A stretch of 24,478 nucleotides of DNA from NCBI GenBank assembly GCA_023390675.1, contig JAEWCK010000131.1:1-24478 (forward strand). The letters are read 5' to 3'. The notes below the pieces were generated by a model, which made no database searches, had not been told where the DNA came from, and saw only the letters and a program-made list of their open reading frames with translations. The first letter of the stretch is position 1. Each line of letters starts with the position of its first letter. This DNA comes from Pseudomonadota bacterium (GTDB taxonomy: Bacteria; Pseudomonadota; Alphaproteobacteria; Sphingomonadales; Sphingomonadaceae). The position numbers and the translations under genes are program-made. Positions 8,442 through 16,211 of the stretch are shown in pieces.

Positions 8442-9919
8442 CTCCGATCCTCCCCTTGATGATCCAGAACCGATTTCACAGCTTGCCGCCATCCGGCGAG
8501 ACGCGCTTCGCGGTCGAGTCCCGGCAGCTTGGGCTCGAACACCGCTCCGGCCCCTCGCATCGCCGCGGCTTCCTCCAGCCCGCCGAATATTCCGCACCCG
8601 ATACCGGCCAGCATCGCGGCACCCAGCGCAGTCGTCTCGGCGAAATCCGGACGGTCCACCGGAATGTCGAGCATATCGGCGAGATCCTGCGCGATCCAGT
8701 CGTTCGTCGCCATGCCGCCGTCGACGCGCAGCCGCGCCCAGTCCGCGCCGTCGGCGGCGAAGGCGGTCTTGAGATCGTGACTCTGGTGCGCCATCGCTTC
8801 CAGCGCGGCGCGGACGATATGCGCGCGGGTAGCCGAGAAGCTCAGACCGGTGATCGCGGCGCGCGCATCGGGCTCCCACCACGGCGCTCCGAGACCGCTG
8901 AGCGCGGGGACGAGATAGACGCCGCCATTGTCCTGCACCGAGCGAGCGATCTCCTCGGTCTCGGGCGCGGCGTCGATCAGGCGGACTGCGTCGCGCAGCC
9001 ACTGGATCAGGCTGCCGGCGACGAACACCGATCCCTCGATTGCATAGGTCCGCCGCCCGGCCAGCTGCCACAGCACGGTCGCAAGCAGGCGGTTCTTCGA
9101 CGAGGGCGGGGCGGTCCCCGCATTGGTGAGCACGAAGGCGCCGGTGCCGTAGGTCGCCTTGGTCTCGCCGCGCGCGAGGCAGGCCTGACCGATCGTCGCG
9201 GCCTGCTGGTCGCCCGCGAGGCCGCAGATCGGGATCTCGCCGCCGAACAGCTTCGTGGTCCCGAAGCGCCCCGCGCAATCGACGATCTCCGGCAGCGCGT
9301 CGCGCGGGCAATCGAATAAGGCGAGCAGCCCGTCGCTCCACGCGCCCGAGCCGAGCCCCATCAGCAAGGTGCGCGAGGCGTTGGTGGCGTCGGTGACATG
9401 GAGCCCGCCGGTGAGCTTCCAGACCAGCCAGCTCTCGATCGTGCCGATCGCCAGCCGGTCTCCCGCAGTCTTGACCTGCGGCCAATGCTCCATCGCCCAG
9501 GCGATCTTGGTGCCCGAGAAATAGGGATCGAGCAGCAGCCCGGTGCGCGCCTGAACGCCCGTCTCCTCGCCGCGTTCGCGCAGTTCGCGACAGAGTGAGG
9601 CGCTGCGCCGGTCCTGCCAGACGATCGCGGGCGCGAGCGGCTCGCCGGTGGTCTTGTCCCAGAAGACGATCGTCTCGCGCTGGTTGGTGATCCCGATTGC
9701 GGCAATCTGGTCAGCCCCGCCCGCGGCGTTGACCATCGCGGTTGCGCATTCGAGGCTGCGCTTCCAGATCTCGTTGGCGTCGTGCTCTACGAGCCCGGGG
9801 CCGGGATAATGCTGCTTGAGCTCGGCCGAATGGCTGCCGAGACACTTGCCCGATGGCGCGAAGAGCATCGCGCGCGTCGAGGTCGTCCCTTCGTCGATGA
9901 CAAGCAGCGTCTCGCCCAT
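8438..9919 (-). CDS. glpK: Glycerol kinase
   Basis: A 493-residue FGGY-family kinase that phosphorylates glycerol to glycerol 3-phosphate with ATP in the cytosol. Substrate residues known from E. coli GlpK are present: R81-E82 in ITNQRET, Y133 in DPYFSGTK, D237-Q238 in GLAGDQQAA. The phosphate-binding start is IDEGTTSTR (8-16), where E. coli has DQGTTSSR. VTDATNASRTLL (175-186) and YGTGAF also fit. ATG at 9919 is chosen over the GTG three codons upstream because the family starts close to the first strand; neither has a clear ribosome site. No glpF, glpD or glpR gene is next to it. The gene is coupled to the small NTF2-like gene by a 4-base overlap. Confidence 0.92.
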   Translation of the reverse strand: MGETLLVIDEGTTSTRAMLFAPSGKCLGSHSAELKQHYPGPGLVEHDANEIWKRSLECATAMVNAAGGADQIAAIGITNQRETIVFWDKTTGEPLAPAIVWQDRRSASLCRELRERGEETGVQARTGLLLDPYFSGTKIAWAMEHWPQVKTAGDRLAIGTIESWLVWKLTGGLHVTDATNASRTLLMGLGSGAWSDGLLALFDCPRDALPEIVDCAGRFGTTKLFGGEIPICGLAGDQQAATIGQACLARGETKATYGTGAFVLTNAGTAPPSSKNRLLATVLWQLAGRRTYAIEGSVFVAGSLIQWLRDAVRLIDAAPETEEIARSVQDNGGVYLVPALSGLGAPWWEPDARAAITGLSFSATRAHIVRAALEAMAHQSHDLKTAFAADGADWARLRVDGGMATNDWIAQDLADMLDIPVDRPDFAETTALGAAMLAGIGCGIFGGLEEAAAMRGAGAVFEPKLPGLDREARLAGWRQAVKSVLDHQGEDRR

Positions 9920-9981
9920 CGCCGCCACGCTAGCCGAAGCCCGAGCGAGCCGCTAGGGTAACGATCAGCGAGGGTAGGGCA

Positions 9982-11223
9982 GTGAGCGAGAAGAGCGGCA
10001 CGATCGGCGGCGAGCCTGTAGGCGAGGGCGGGATTCCCCAGTCCGCGCCGCGCACGCCCTTGCTCGGGCCTTCGACGCAGGAGAGCCTTGGCGACGGCCA
10101 GAAGCGCGATCGGCTGATGGCCTCGCTCGCGCTAATGGCGGGCATCGGGCTGCTGCTTGCGCTGCCCTTCGCGCTTCAGGCAGGCGCGGCCTTCTTCCTG
10201 CCGACGACGACGGCGCTGGTGATCGCGATCGCGCTGGTCCCATTGCTCGAATGGCTCGAGCGCCGCCGGCTTCCCGCCCCCATCGCCGCATTGATCTGCG
10301 TGCTGCTGTTCCTGATCGCGGCGAACATCGCGCTTGCCTCGATCGTCGTGCCGGCGACGCAGTGGATCCGCGACCTGCCCGCCAAGATCCCGCAGATCCA
10401 GGCGAACCTGAAGCCGCTGATCGAATTCTATGCCAATCTCGATCAGTTCGTGAACAAGACGCTGCTCAATTTCGCCGCCGAGCCGATGAAGCAGCCCGCG
10501 GTGATGGCCGCGCAGCCGCCGCGCTCGCTGCTCGACCTGTTCGCGACCTCGGCGCCCTCGGCGCTGATCGAGATGTTCTTCGTCATCCTCGTGATCTATT
10601 TCTTCCTATCGGGCTGGACGCGGCTGCGGCGCAACGCGATCACGAGCCGGGCGAGCTTCGGCGGCGCGATGGCGACCGCGCGGGTGATCCAGGACGTGGT
10701 CGACGACACTTCGGCCTATCTCGGCACGATCACGCTCATCAACCTGACGCTGGGGCTGATCGTCGCCGGGGCGCTGACATTGCTCGGCATGCCGACGCCG
10801 CTGATGTGGGGCGGCATCGTCGCGCTTCTCAACTACATCCCCTATTTCGGGCCGGTGCTGGCCGCGCTGATGCTTGCGATGGGCGGGCTGATGACCTTCC
10901 CCGAGCTCGGCTGGGCGCTCGTCCCGGCCGCGATCATGATCGGCGCCCATCTGATCGAGGCGAACGTCGTCACCCCGCTAATCGTCGGGCATCGGCTGAC
11001 GATCTCGCCGATCCTGATCCTCATCTCGCTGAGCTTCTGGGGCTGGGTATGGGGCACCACCGGCGCGCTGCTCGCCGTGCCGCTGCTGATCATCATCCAG
11101 ACCGTGATGAACGCCGCGGGCAAGCCCGATATCGCCGGCTTCCTGTTCGAGCACGGCACCTTGGTCAACGATCCTGTGGATAGCCGGCCGCGGCGGCGGA
11201 ACAGTCGCGACCAATCCGGTTGA
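9982..11223 (+). CDS. AI-2E family transporter (PerM/TqsA-like membrane protein)
   Basis: A 413-residue inner-membrane protein. About 45 hydrophilic residues precede paired membrane segments (near 47-85 and 95-120), then a soluble loop (about 125-185), a single segment near 192-212, and a C-terminal block of four or five segments (245-375). The block includes LLNYIPYFGPVLAAL and GAHLIEANVVTPLIVGHRL, the most conserved stretches of Pfam AI-2E_transport. Named after TqsA, proposed to export autoinducer-2, but most members have other or unknown roles, including ion/proton antiport, so the substrate is open. GTG start at 9982 follows GAGGG. Divergent from glpK. Confidence 0.87.
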   Translation: MSEKSGTIGGEPVGEGGIPQSAPRTPLLGPSTQESLGDGQKRDRLMASLALMAGIGLLLALPFALQAGAAFFLPTTTALVIAIALVPLLEWLERRRLPAPIAALICVLLFLIAANIALASIVVPATQWIRDLPAKIPQIQANLKPLIEFYANLDQFVNKTLLNFAAEPMKQPAVMAAQPPRSLLDLFATSAPSALIEMFFVILVIYFFLSGWTRLRRNAITSRASFGGAMATARVIQDVVDDTSAYLGTITLINLTLGLIVAGALTLLGMPTPLMWGGIVALLNYIPYFGPVLAALMLAMGGLMTFPELGWALVPAAIMIGAHLIEANVVTPLIVGHRLTISPILILISLSFWGWVWGTTGALLAVPLLIIIQTVMNAAGKPDIAGFLFEHGTLVNDPVDSRPRRRNSRDQSG

Positions 11224-11269
11224 CACCCCCGAATCCGGCGGCTAGTGGCCGCCTCCTCGCTTGGAGCAA

Positions 11270-11346
<77 letters not shown>

Positions 11347-11387
11347 TCCCCTTGCATTTCCGGGGGATGGTCGCCGATCCGGCACAG

Positions 11388-11411
11388 CTCGGATTGCGGC
11401 TCGGATTGCGG
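11388..11411 (+). repeat. Two tandem copies of a 12-base unit
   Basis: CTCGGATTGCGG occurs twice in a row without mismatch, between tRNA-Asp and its likely terminator. No function is evident; probably a small duplication. Confidence 0.7.
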
Positions 11412-11428
11412 CGCCTGCCGCGAATGCT

Positions 11429-11459
11429 CCCAATGTTCGCACTGGCCATGGGCTTTTTT
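11429..11459 (+). terminator. Possible terminator for tRNA-Asp
   Basis: CCCAATG (11429-11435) pairs with CATGGG (11447-11452) with one bulged A, then C and six T (11454-11459). A second hairpin without a T run (CCATCCCC / GGGGATGG, 11344-11351 and 11363-11370) starts at the tRNA CCA end and could act in 3' end processing instead. Confidence 0.42.
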
Positions 11460-11481
11460 CCGACTGACGGATTCAAAGAGC

Positions 11482-11496
11482 GGCGGCAGTGCCGCC
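11482..11496 (-). terminator. Hairpin past the DUF2842 gene, possible weak terminator
   Basis: A perfect GGCGGC / GCCGCC stem with a 3-base loop lies 53 bases past the DUF2842 stop. On the minus strand it is followed by GCTCTTTG, a poor T run. It may end the zapA-side transcript or be chance. Confidence 0.28.
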
Positions 11497-11548
11497 AGCG
11501 CAGCCAAGCAGGCGAAATCCTACATTGCAATCCCTTCGACGCGGGGGC

Positions 11549-11770
11549 TCAGGCGCGCCAGCGGCCGGTCTCCATCCAGATCAGCACCGGCCTGAGCGGC
11601 GCGATCCAGACGATCCCCGTCACCACATAGATCGGCAGCTGCGCGAGGACCGGCAGCGTGCCGATCCAGCGCGAGAAGGTCGCGACCAGCACCACCCAGG
11701 CAAGGATCCACACAACGATGCCGAGCGCGCCGACGGGCTTGCGCCAGCTCGGCTCTACGGATTGTGCCAC
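11549..11770 (-). CDS. DUF2842 small membrane protein
   Basis: A 73-residue protein with two predicted membrane helices (about 14-36 and 42-62). It opens with WRKPVGALG (9-17) and closes with IAPLRPVLIWMETGRW (56-71), both hallmarks of DUF2842, an alphaproteobacterial family of unknown function. GTG start at 11770 lies inside the end of the 5-FCL gene (16-base overlap), with GGAAGGG upstream, so it is co-transcribed and probably coupled to it. Another start would cut the conserved N-terminus. Confidence 0.85.
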   Translation of the reverse strand: MAQSVEPSWRKPVGALGIVVWILAWVVLVATFSRWIGTLPVLAQLPIYVVTGIVWIAPLRPVLIWMETGRWRA

Positions 11771-12306
11771 AGCATCCCTTCCTCGGTGATCACGGCGTGG
11801 AGCGGTTCGTCCCAGATGTCAGCGGGCACCGCGGGCACTTGCTGCACCGACCAGGCGACGCCGACGCGCCAAGCCTCGGGATAGCGTGCGAAGGCGCGGT
11901 CGTAATGCGCCGCCCCCTGACCGAGCCGGTTGAACCGCGCATCGAAACCCACCAGCGGCGTGAGGATCACGTCGGGGGCGACTTCGGGGCCGCCGGGCTC
12001 GGGCTGGCGCAGGCCGAAAGGACCGATGCCGAGCGGCTCGCCCAAATCCCATGCGAGGAACCGGATCGGCGCGGCGCGATCCACGACGAAGGGCAACGCA
12101 AGCGTGCATCCGCATTCAGCCGCCGCCGCGGCGAGCTGGGTAGGATCGGCCTCGCTGCCGATCGGATAATAGGTTGCGACGACCATGCCGGGCGCAAGCC
12201 GGTCGACAAACGCAGCGGGCGCGACGATCGCGCTGCTGCCTTCGGCGGCGAAGGCGTCGCGGGCGGCGCGCAATTGCGCGCGAAGGGCGAGCTTGTCGGG
12301 GTTCAT
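11755..12306 (-). CDS. ygfA: 5-formyltetrahydrofolate cyclo-ligase
   Basis: A 183-residue cytosolic enzyme converting 5-formyl-THF to 5,10-methenyl-THF with ATP. The signature GFDARFNRLGQGAAHYDR carries the substrate loop; family members usually have GYYDR, and here it is AHYDR. YYPIGSEAD and LPFVV also fit, as does the length. The frame opens at 12351, but that ATG lies within 10 bases of the 6S RNA 3' end and adds a Pro-rich leader outside the family; the ATG at 12306, giving MNPDKLALRAQLRAARDA, aligns with the usual start. Its position right after 6S RNA is conserved in many proteobacteria. Confidence 0.85.
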   Translation of the reverse strand: MNPDKLALRAQLRAARDAFAAEGSSAIVAPAAFVDRLAPGMVVATYYPIGSEADPTQLAAAAAECGCTLALPFVVDRAAPIRFLAWDLGEPLGIGPFGLRQPEPGGPEVAPDVILTPLVGFDARFNRLGQGAAHYDRAFARYPEAWRVGVAWSVQQVPAVPADIWDEPLHAVITEEGMLWHNP

Positions 12307-12359
12307 GCGGCCGCGCGGGGCCGCAGGGGGGCGGGGTGGCGGGACCGCCATGGCCGTTT

Positions 12360-12512
12360 GCCAGAATATCCTCTGACGCCCGTTACGTCAGGTGGGAACC
12401 ATGTGCGACAGACCAGGATCTGCACAGGGACAGCTCCCATGGATGATGAATAGCCTCAGGGATAATTGCAAAGGCTCGTACCGGGCAGTGCCCGCCACCG
12501 AGGTATCTAGGC
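12360..12512 (-). ncRNA. ssrS: 6S RNA (regulator of RNA polymerase)
   Basis: About 153 bases on the minus strand between zapA and the 5-FCL gene, the classic ssrS position. The ends pair as an interrupted closing stem (GCCTAGATACCTC with GAGGATATTCTGGC, one bulge and two mismatches). The middle has the expected long hairpin with an internal bubble: ATGGGAGCTGTCCC and GTGCAGATC on one arm, GCACATGGTTCCCACC on the other. 6S RNA mimics an open promoter and holds sigma-70 RNA polymerase in stationary phase. The 5' end overlaps the zapA stop codon. Ends were set from pairing, not from data. Confidence 0.85.
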
Positions 12513-12809
12513 GCTCGCGGCGTCTTCCTCAAGGGCTGCCGCGACGGCTTCGAGGCGATCGGCGATCCGCTCGAGCAGAACCGGCGAGACGCCCTCGGGC
12601 GGATTGCGTTGCGCCTCGTCGAGCAGGTCGGCGAGGATCAGCGCCAGATAGAAGAGCGTTCGCTCCGAATTGAGTCCGCCCGAGGCGCGCTGGGCGGTCT
12701 CGGCGTGCGGCTGAAGCAGCGCTTCGAGCCGACGCAGATGCGGCTCCTCGCCGTCGCGCGTGGCGATGGTGTAGCTGCGGCCGGCGAGCGTGAGCGCGAT
12801 CTCGGCCAT
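12507..12809 (-). CDS. zapA: Cell division protein ZapA
   Basis: A 100-residue cytosolic protein that binds and bundles FtsZ at mid-cell. It has the ZapA order: a short beta N-terminus (EIALTLAGRSYTIAT, residues 3-17), an Arg/Leu linker helix, and a C-terminal coiled coil with NSERTLFYLALILADLLDEA (47-66), matching the conserved ALxxADEL-type stretch. Its ATG overlaps the stop of the small gene upstream by ATGA, and its TAG lies at the first bases of 6S RNA. Confidence 0.88.
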   Translation of the reverse strand: MAEIALTLAGRSYTIATRDGEEPHLRRLEALLQPHAETAQRASGGLNSERTLFYLALILADLLDEAQRNPPEGVSPVLLERIADRLEAVAAALEEDAASA

Positions 12810-12991
12810 CAGTCGGCGCTCCCTTGCTCGCGCCCGATCAGCTGGTCGAGCGATTCGACCGCGTCCTGGATGCGCTCGCGCAGCACGGCGTGTCGCTGGG
12901 CGAGCCGCTCGATCGCATAGGCGCGCGCGGCGGCCGCCTTTTCGATCCGGGCGAGGGCCTGCTCGATGCGGTCGGCGGGTTCGGCTGCCAT
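12809..12991 (-). CDS. Small coiled-coil protein upstream of zapA (ZauP-like)
   Basis: A 60-residue charged helical protein. Heptad-like hydrophobic spacing runs from about residue 9 to 54 (IEQALARIEKAAA, IERLAQRHAVLRERIQDAV), ending LDQLIGREQGSAD. It overlaps zapA by 4 bases. In Caulobacter a coiled-coil gene just upstream of zapA, zauP, forms a complex with ZapA that focuses the Z-ring; position and character match, but it is shorter and I cannot confirm homology by sequence. A far longer open frame extends upstream antisense to tkt and is not real. ATG at 12991 has no strong ribosome site. Confidence 0.7.
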   Translation of the reverse strand: MAAEPADRIEQALARIEKAAAARAYAIERLAQRHAVLRERIQDAVESLDQLIGREQGSAD

Positions 12992-13117
12992 AACCAAGCG
13001 ATTAAGCGCGCGCCGGGAGCGCGGCAACCCCTGTTCGTCCCGCATTTCGGGCAGCCGGTTGACGCAGCCGCGCGTGGGTCCCAAAGGCGGGCGCGTCGCC
13101 ACCAAGGGGAGCCGAAC

Positions 13118-15082
13118 GTGACCGCATCCTTCACCGATTGCGCCAATGCCATCCGTGCGCTGGCGATGGATGCAGTGGAGGCCGCGAATTCGGGCCATCC
13201 CGGCATGCCGATGGGGATGGCCGATGTCGCGACGGTGCTGTTCCAGGAATATCTGAACTACGACCCCGCCGATCCGGCCTGGCCCGATCGCGACCGTTTC
13301 GTGCTCTCCGCGGGGCACGGCTCGATGCTGCTCTACGCGCTGCTCAATCTGACCGGCTATGCGCGCCCGACAATCGAGGACATCAAGACCTTCCGACAGG
13401 TCGGGAGCCCTTGCGCCGGGCATCCCGAGAATTTCGAGCTGCCGGGCGTCGAATGCACCACCGGGCCGCTGGGGCAGGGGCTGGCGATGGCGGTTGGGAT
13501 GGCGATCGCCGAGCGGCACCTGAACAGCGCGTTCGGCGACGGCCTGGTCGATCACCGCACCTGGGTGGTGGCGGGCGACGGGTGCCTGATGGAGGGCATC
13601 AACCACGAGGCGATCGGCATCGCCGGGCATCTCAACCTCGGCCGGCTGATCGTGCTGTGGGACGACAACAAGATCACGATCGACGGCCCTACCACGCTTT
13701 CGACCAGCGAGGACATTCCGGCGCGCTATGCCGCAACGGGCTGGCATGTCGTAGAGTGCGACGGGCACGATCCGGCGAGCATCCGCGCTGCGTTCGACGC
13801 GGCGCTGGCGGAGAACCGGCCCTCGCTGGTTCGCTGCCACACGATCATCGGCAAAGGCGCGCCCAATTTCCAGGGCACCTCGAAGGTGCACGGCGCGGCG
13901 CTGGGGGCGGACGAAGTCGCGGCGGCGCGGGTCGAGCTCGGGTGGAACCATCCGCCGTTCGAAGTGCCGGGCGATATCCGCGAGACCTGGCTGGCGGCCG
14001 GCAAGGCGCGCGCCGGGGCTCACATCACTTGGAAGCAGCGGCTTGCAAGCGATTCGAATGCAGCAGAATTTGCCCGGCGGATGTCGGGCGAGCTGCCGGA
14101 GGGCTTCTCGCTCGACGCGCATATCCAGGGGCTGATCGCCGAGCCGAAGAAGATCGCGACCCGCGTCGCGAGCCAGCTCGCGCTGGACGCGATCAACGCC
14201 GCGGTGCTCGAGACGATCGGCGGTTCGGCGGACCTGACTCCGTCGAACAACACGCTGACCAAGGGGCTGACCGACCTCACCGCCGACAATTATGCCGGGC
14301 GCTACGTCCGCTACGGCATCCGCGAGTTCGGCATGGCGGCGGCGATGAACGGGATGGCGCTGCACGGCGGCGTGCTGCCCTATGGCGGCACCTTCCTCGT
14401 CTTCAGCGACTATATGCGCGCAGGCATCCGCCTCTCGGCGCTTCAGCAGGCACGCGTCGCGTTTGTGATGACGCACGATTCGATCGGGCTCGGCGAGGAC
14501 GGCCCGACCCACCAGCCGGTCGAGCACGTCATGTCGCTGCGCATGATCCCGAACCTCGAGGTCTGGCGCCCGTGCGACGCAGTCGAGACCGCCGAGGCGT
14601 GGGGCGCCGCGATCGCGCGCAAGGACGGGCCGTCGCTGCTCGCGCTCTCGCGCCAGAATCTCGCGCCGCTCAGCACCGGCGGCGCGGCGAAGGGCGCATA
14701 TCGGCTCAAGGCCGCCGATGCGGCGCGCAAGGTCGTGCTGCTCGCCACCGGATCGGAAGTCGAGATCGCCGTCGCGGTGCGCGACGCGCTCGAAGCCGAG
14801 GGGATCGGCGCGGATGTCGTGTCGATGCCGTGCTGGTCGCGCTTCGATGCGCAGGATTCCGGCTACCGCGCCGATCTGCTCCCTGCCGACGCGCTCAAGG
14901 TCTCGATCGAGGCGGGCGTGACGCTTGGCTGGCAGCGATATACGGGCCTGGACGGCCTAAACTTCGGCGTGGATAGATTTGGCGCTTCGGGACCCTATCT
15001 GAGGCTCTACGAGCATTTCGGGCTCACCGCGGGAGCCATCGCGCCGCGGATCGTGGAAAAGCTGAACGGAGACAAGGCATGA
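13118..15082 (+). CDS. tkt: Transketolase
   Basis: A 654-residue thiamine diphosphate enzyme moving two-carbon units between sugar phosphates (pentose phosphate pathway). N-terminal domain: SGHPGMPMG (25-33), HGS (67-69), the ThDP motif GDGCLMEG to N184 (153-184), and H258 in KVHG. Middle domain: E403 in IREFGMA, the proton-relay Glu, and HDSIGLGEDGPTHQP (453-467). C-terminal domain follows. The frame extends upstream to 12824, but the family begins near MTASFTDCANAIRALAMD, so GTG at 13118 with AAGGGGA before it is chosen. Its TGA overlaps the gap ATG (ATGA), so tkt and gap are coupled. Confidence 0.95.
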   Translation: MTASFTDCANAIRALAMDAVEAANSGHPGMPMGMADVATVLFQEYLNYDPADPAWPDRDRFVLSAGHGSMLLYALLNLTGYARPTIEDIKTFRQVGSPCAGHPENFELPGVECTTGPLGQGLAMAVGMAIAERHLNSAFGDGLVDHRTWVVAGDGCLMEGINHEAIGIAGHLNLGRLIVLWDDNKITIDGPTTLSTSEDIPARYAATGWHVVECDGHDPASIRAAFDAALAENRPSLVRCHTIIGKGAPNFQGTSKVHGAALGADEVAAARVELGWNHPPFEVPGDIRETWLAAGKARAGAHITWKQRLASDSNAAEFARRMSGELPEGFSLDAHIQGLIAEPKKIATRVASQLALDAINAAVLETIGGSADLTPSNNTLTKGLTDLTADNYAGRYVRYGIREFGMAAAMNGMALHGGVLPYGGTFLVFSDYMRAGIRLSALQQARVAFVMTHDSIGLGEDGPTHQPVEHVMSLRMIPNLEVWRPCDAVETAEAWGAAIARKDGPSLLALSRQNLAPLSTGGAAKGAYRLKAADAARKVVLLATGSEVEIAVAVRDALEAEGIGADVVSMPCWSRFDAQDSGYRADLLPADALKVSIEAGVTLGWQRYTGLDGLNFGVDRFGASGPYLRLYEHFGLTAGAIAPRIVEKLNGDKA

Positions 15083-16086
15083 CGAAGGTTGCGATCAACG
15101 GGTTCGGACGCATCGGTCGGCTCGTCGCGCGCGCGATCCTCGAGCGCCCCGATTGCGGGCTCGAGCTGGTGACGATCAACGATCTCGCCGACGCCAAGTC
15201 GAACGCCTGGCTGTTCAGCCGCGACAGTGTCCACGGCAAATATCCGGGCACCGTCTCGGCCGACGGCAACGACCTGATCATCGACGGCAAGCGCGTGAAG
15301 GTCACTGCCGAGAAGGACCCGGCCAACCTGCCGCACGCCGCCAATGGCGTCGAGCTGGTGCTGGAATGCACCGGCTTCTTCACCGATCGCGCCTCGGCCC
15401 AGAAGCATATCGACGCGGGCGCCAAGAAGGTGCTGATCTCGGCGCCGGGCAAGAATGTCGACCTGACCGTCGTCTACGGCGTCAACCACGACAAGCTCGA
15501 GGCCGGGCACACGATCGTCTCGAACGCGTCGTGCACCACCAATTGCCTCGCGCCGGTCGCCAAGGTGCTCAACGACAGCGTCGGTATCGAGCGCGGGCTG
15601 ATGACCACGGTGCACGCCTACACCAACGACCAGAAAATCCTTGACCAGATCCACCCGGACCTGCGCCGCGCCCGTGCCGCCGCGATGAGCATGATCCCGA
15701 CCACCACCGGCGCCGCCCGCGCGGTGGGCGAGGTGCTGCCTGAACTCAAGGGCAAGCTCGACGGCTCGGCGATCCGCGTGCCGGTGCCCGACGGCAGCCT
15801 GATCGACCTGACCTTCCAGCCCGGTCGCGACACCACGCGTGATGAAGTCAACGCGATCCTGAAAAAGGCATCGGAAGAGGGCCCGCTCAAGGGCGTGCTC
15901 TATTACACCGAGGACCCGATCGTCTCGGCCGACATCGTCCACACGCCAGCCTCCTCGACCGTCGACAGCCTCGAAACCGCGGTGCTCGACGGCAAGCTCG
16001 TCCGCGTCGTGAGCTGGTACGACAACGAATGGGGCTTCTCGAACCGCATGGTCGATACAGCCTGCGCGATGGCGAAGCTGGGCTGA
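15079..16086 (+). CDS. gap: Glyceraldehyde-3-phosphate dehydrogenase (type I)
   Basis: A 335-residue enzyme oxidising glyceraldehyde 3-phosphate to 1,3-bisphosphoglycerate with NAD+ and phosphate. Rossmann start INGFGRIGR (6-14), D35 in TINDLAD favouring NAD, catalytic C152 in NASCTTNCLAP, and H179 in TTVHAYTNDQ. C-terminal WYDNEWGFSNRM is intact. It overlaps tkt by 4 bases; the gap to pgk is 125 bases and holds a palindromic repeat. Confidence 0.96.
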   Translation: MTKVAINGFGRIGRLVARAILERPDCGLELVTINDLADAKSNAWLFSRDSVHGKYPGTVSADGNDLIIDGKRVKVTAEKDPANLPHAANGVELVLECTGFFTDRASAQKHIDAGAKKVLISAPGKNVDLTVVYGVNHDKLEAGHTIVSNASCTTNCLAPVAKVLNDSVGIERGLMTTVHAYTNDQKILDQIHPDLRRARAAAMSMIPTTTGAARAVGEVLPELKGKLDGSAIRVPVPDGSLIDLTFQPGRDTTRDEVNAILKKASEEGPLKGVLYYTEDPIVSADIVHTPASSTVDSLETAVLDGKLVRVVSWYDNEWGFSNRMVDTACAMAKLG

Positions 16087-16099
16087 GCCTTTCTGAATT

Positions 16100-16189
16100 C
16101 CCCTCCCGCTTTGGCGGAGGGGTTAGGGGAGGGCACTTCTTCTTGCCGAGTTAGACAGGCCCTCCAGCCCCTCCCGCAAGCGGGAGGGG
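16100..16189 (+). repeat. GC-rich palindromic repeat element between gap and pgk
   Basis: Two hairpins facing each other. Left: CCCCTCCCGC (16100-16109) pairs with GCGGAGGGG (16114-16122), one bulge. Right: CCCCTCCCGC (16168-16177) pairs exactly with GCGGGAGGGG (16180-16189). Outer flanks GGGGAGGGC and GGCCCTCC also match as inverted arms, so the whole is an imperfect 90-base palindrome around a short centre. Elements of this look occur between genes in many sphingomonad genomes (from memory). No T run follows, so a plain terminator is unlikely; it may tune the pgk message. Confidence 0.75.
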
Positions 16190-16211
16190 AGCTTATCGAC
16201 GGGAGTTCGAC

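Noticed and set aside
8442..9485. Long minus-strand frame leading into the small NTF2-like gene
   Set aside because: It runs through glpK in another frame and is Arg-rich; the ATG at 8441 with a strong ribosome site is the sensible start.
11388..11411. Start of a CRISPR array or larger tandem repeat
   Set aside because: Only two adjacent 12-base copies without spacers; no further copies nearby.
12992..14527. Long minus-strand frame extending the small gene upstream of zapA across tkt
   Set aside because: It is antisense to conserved transketolase sequence and has low-complexity Arg/Ala composition; only the last 60 residues, coupled to zapA, look real.
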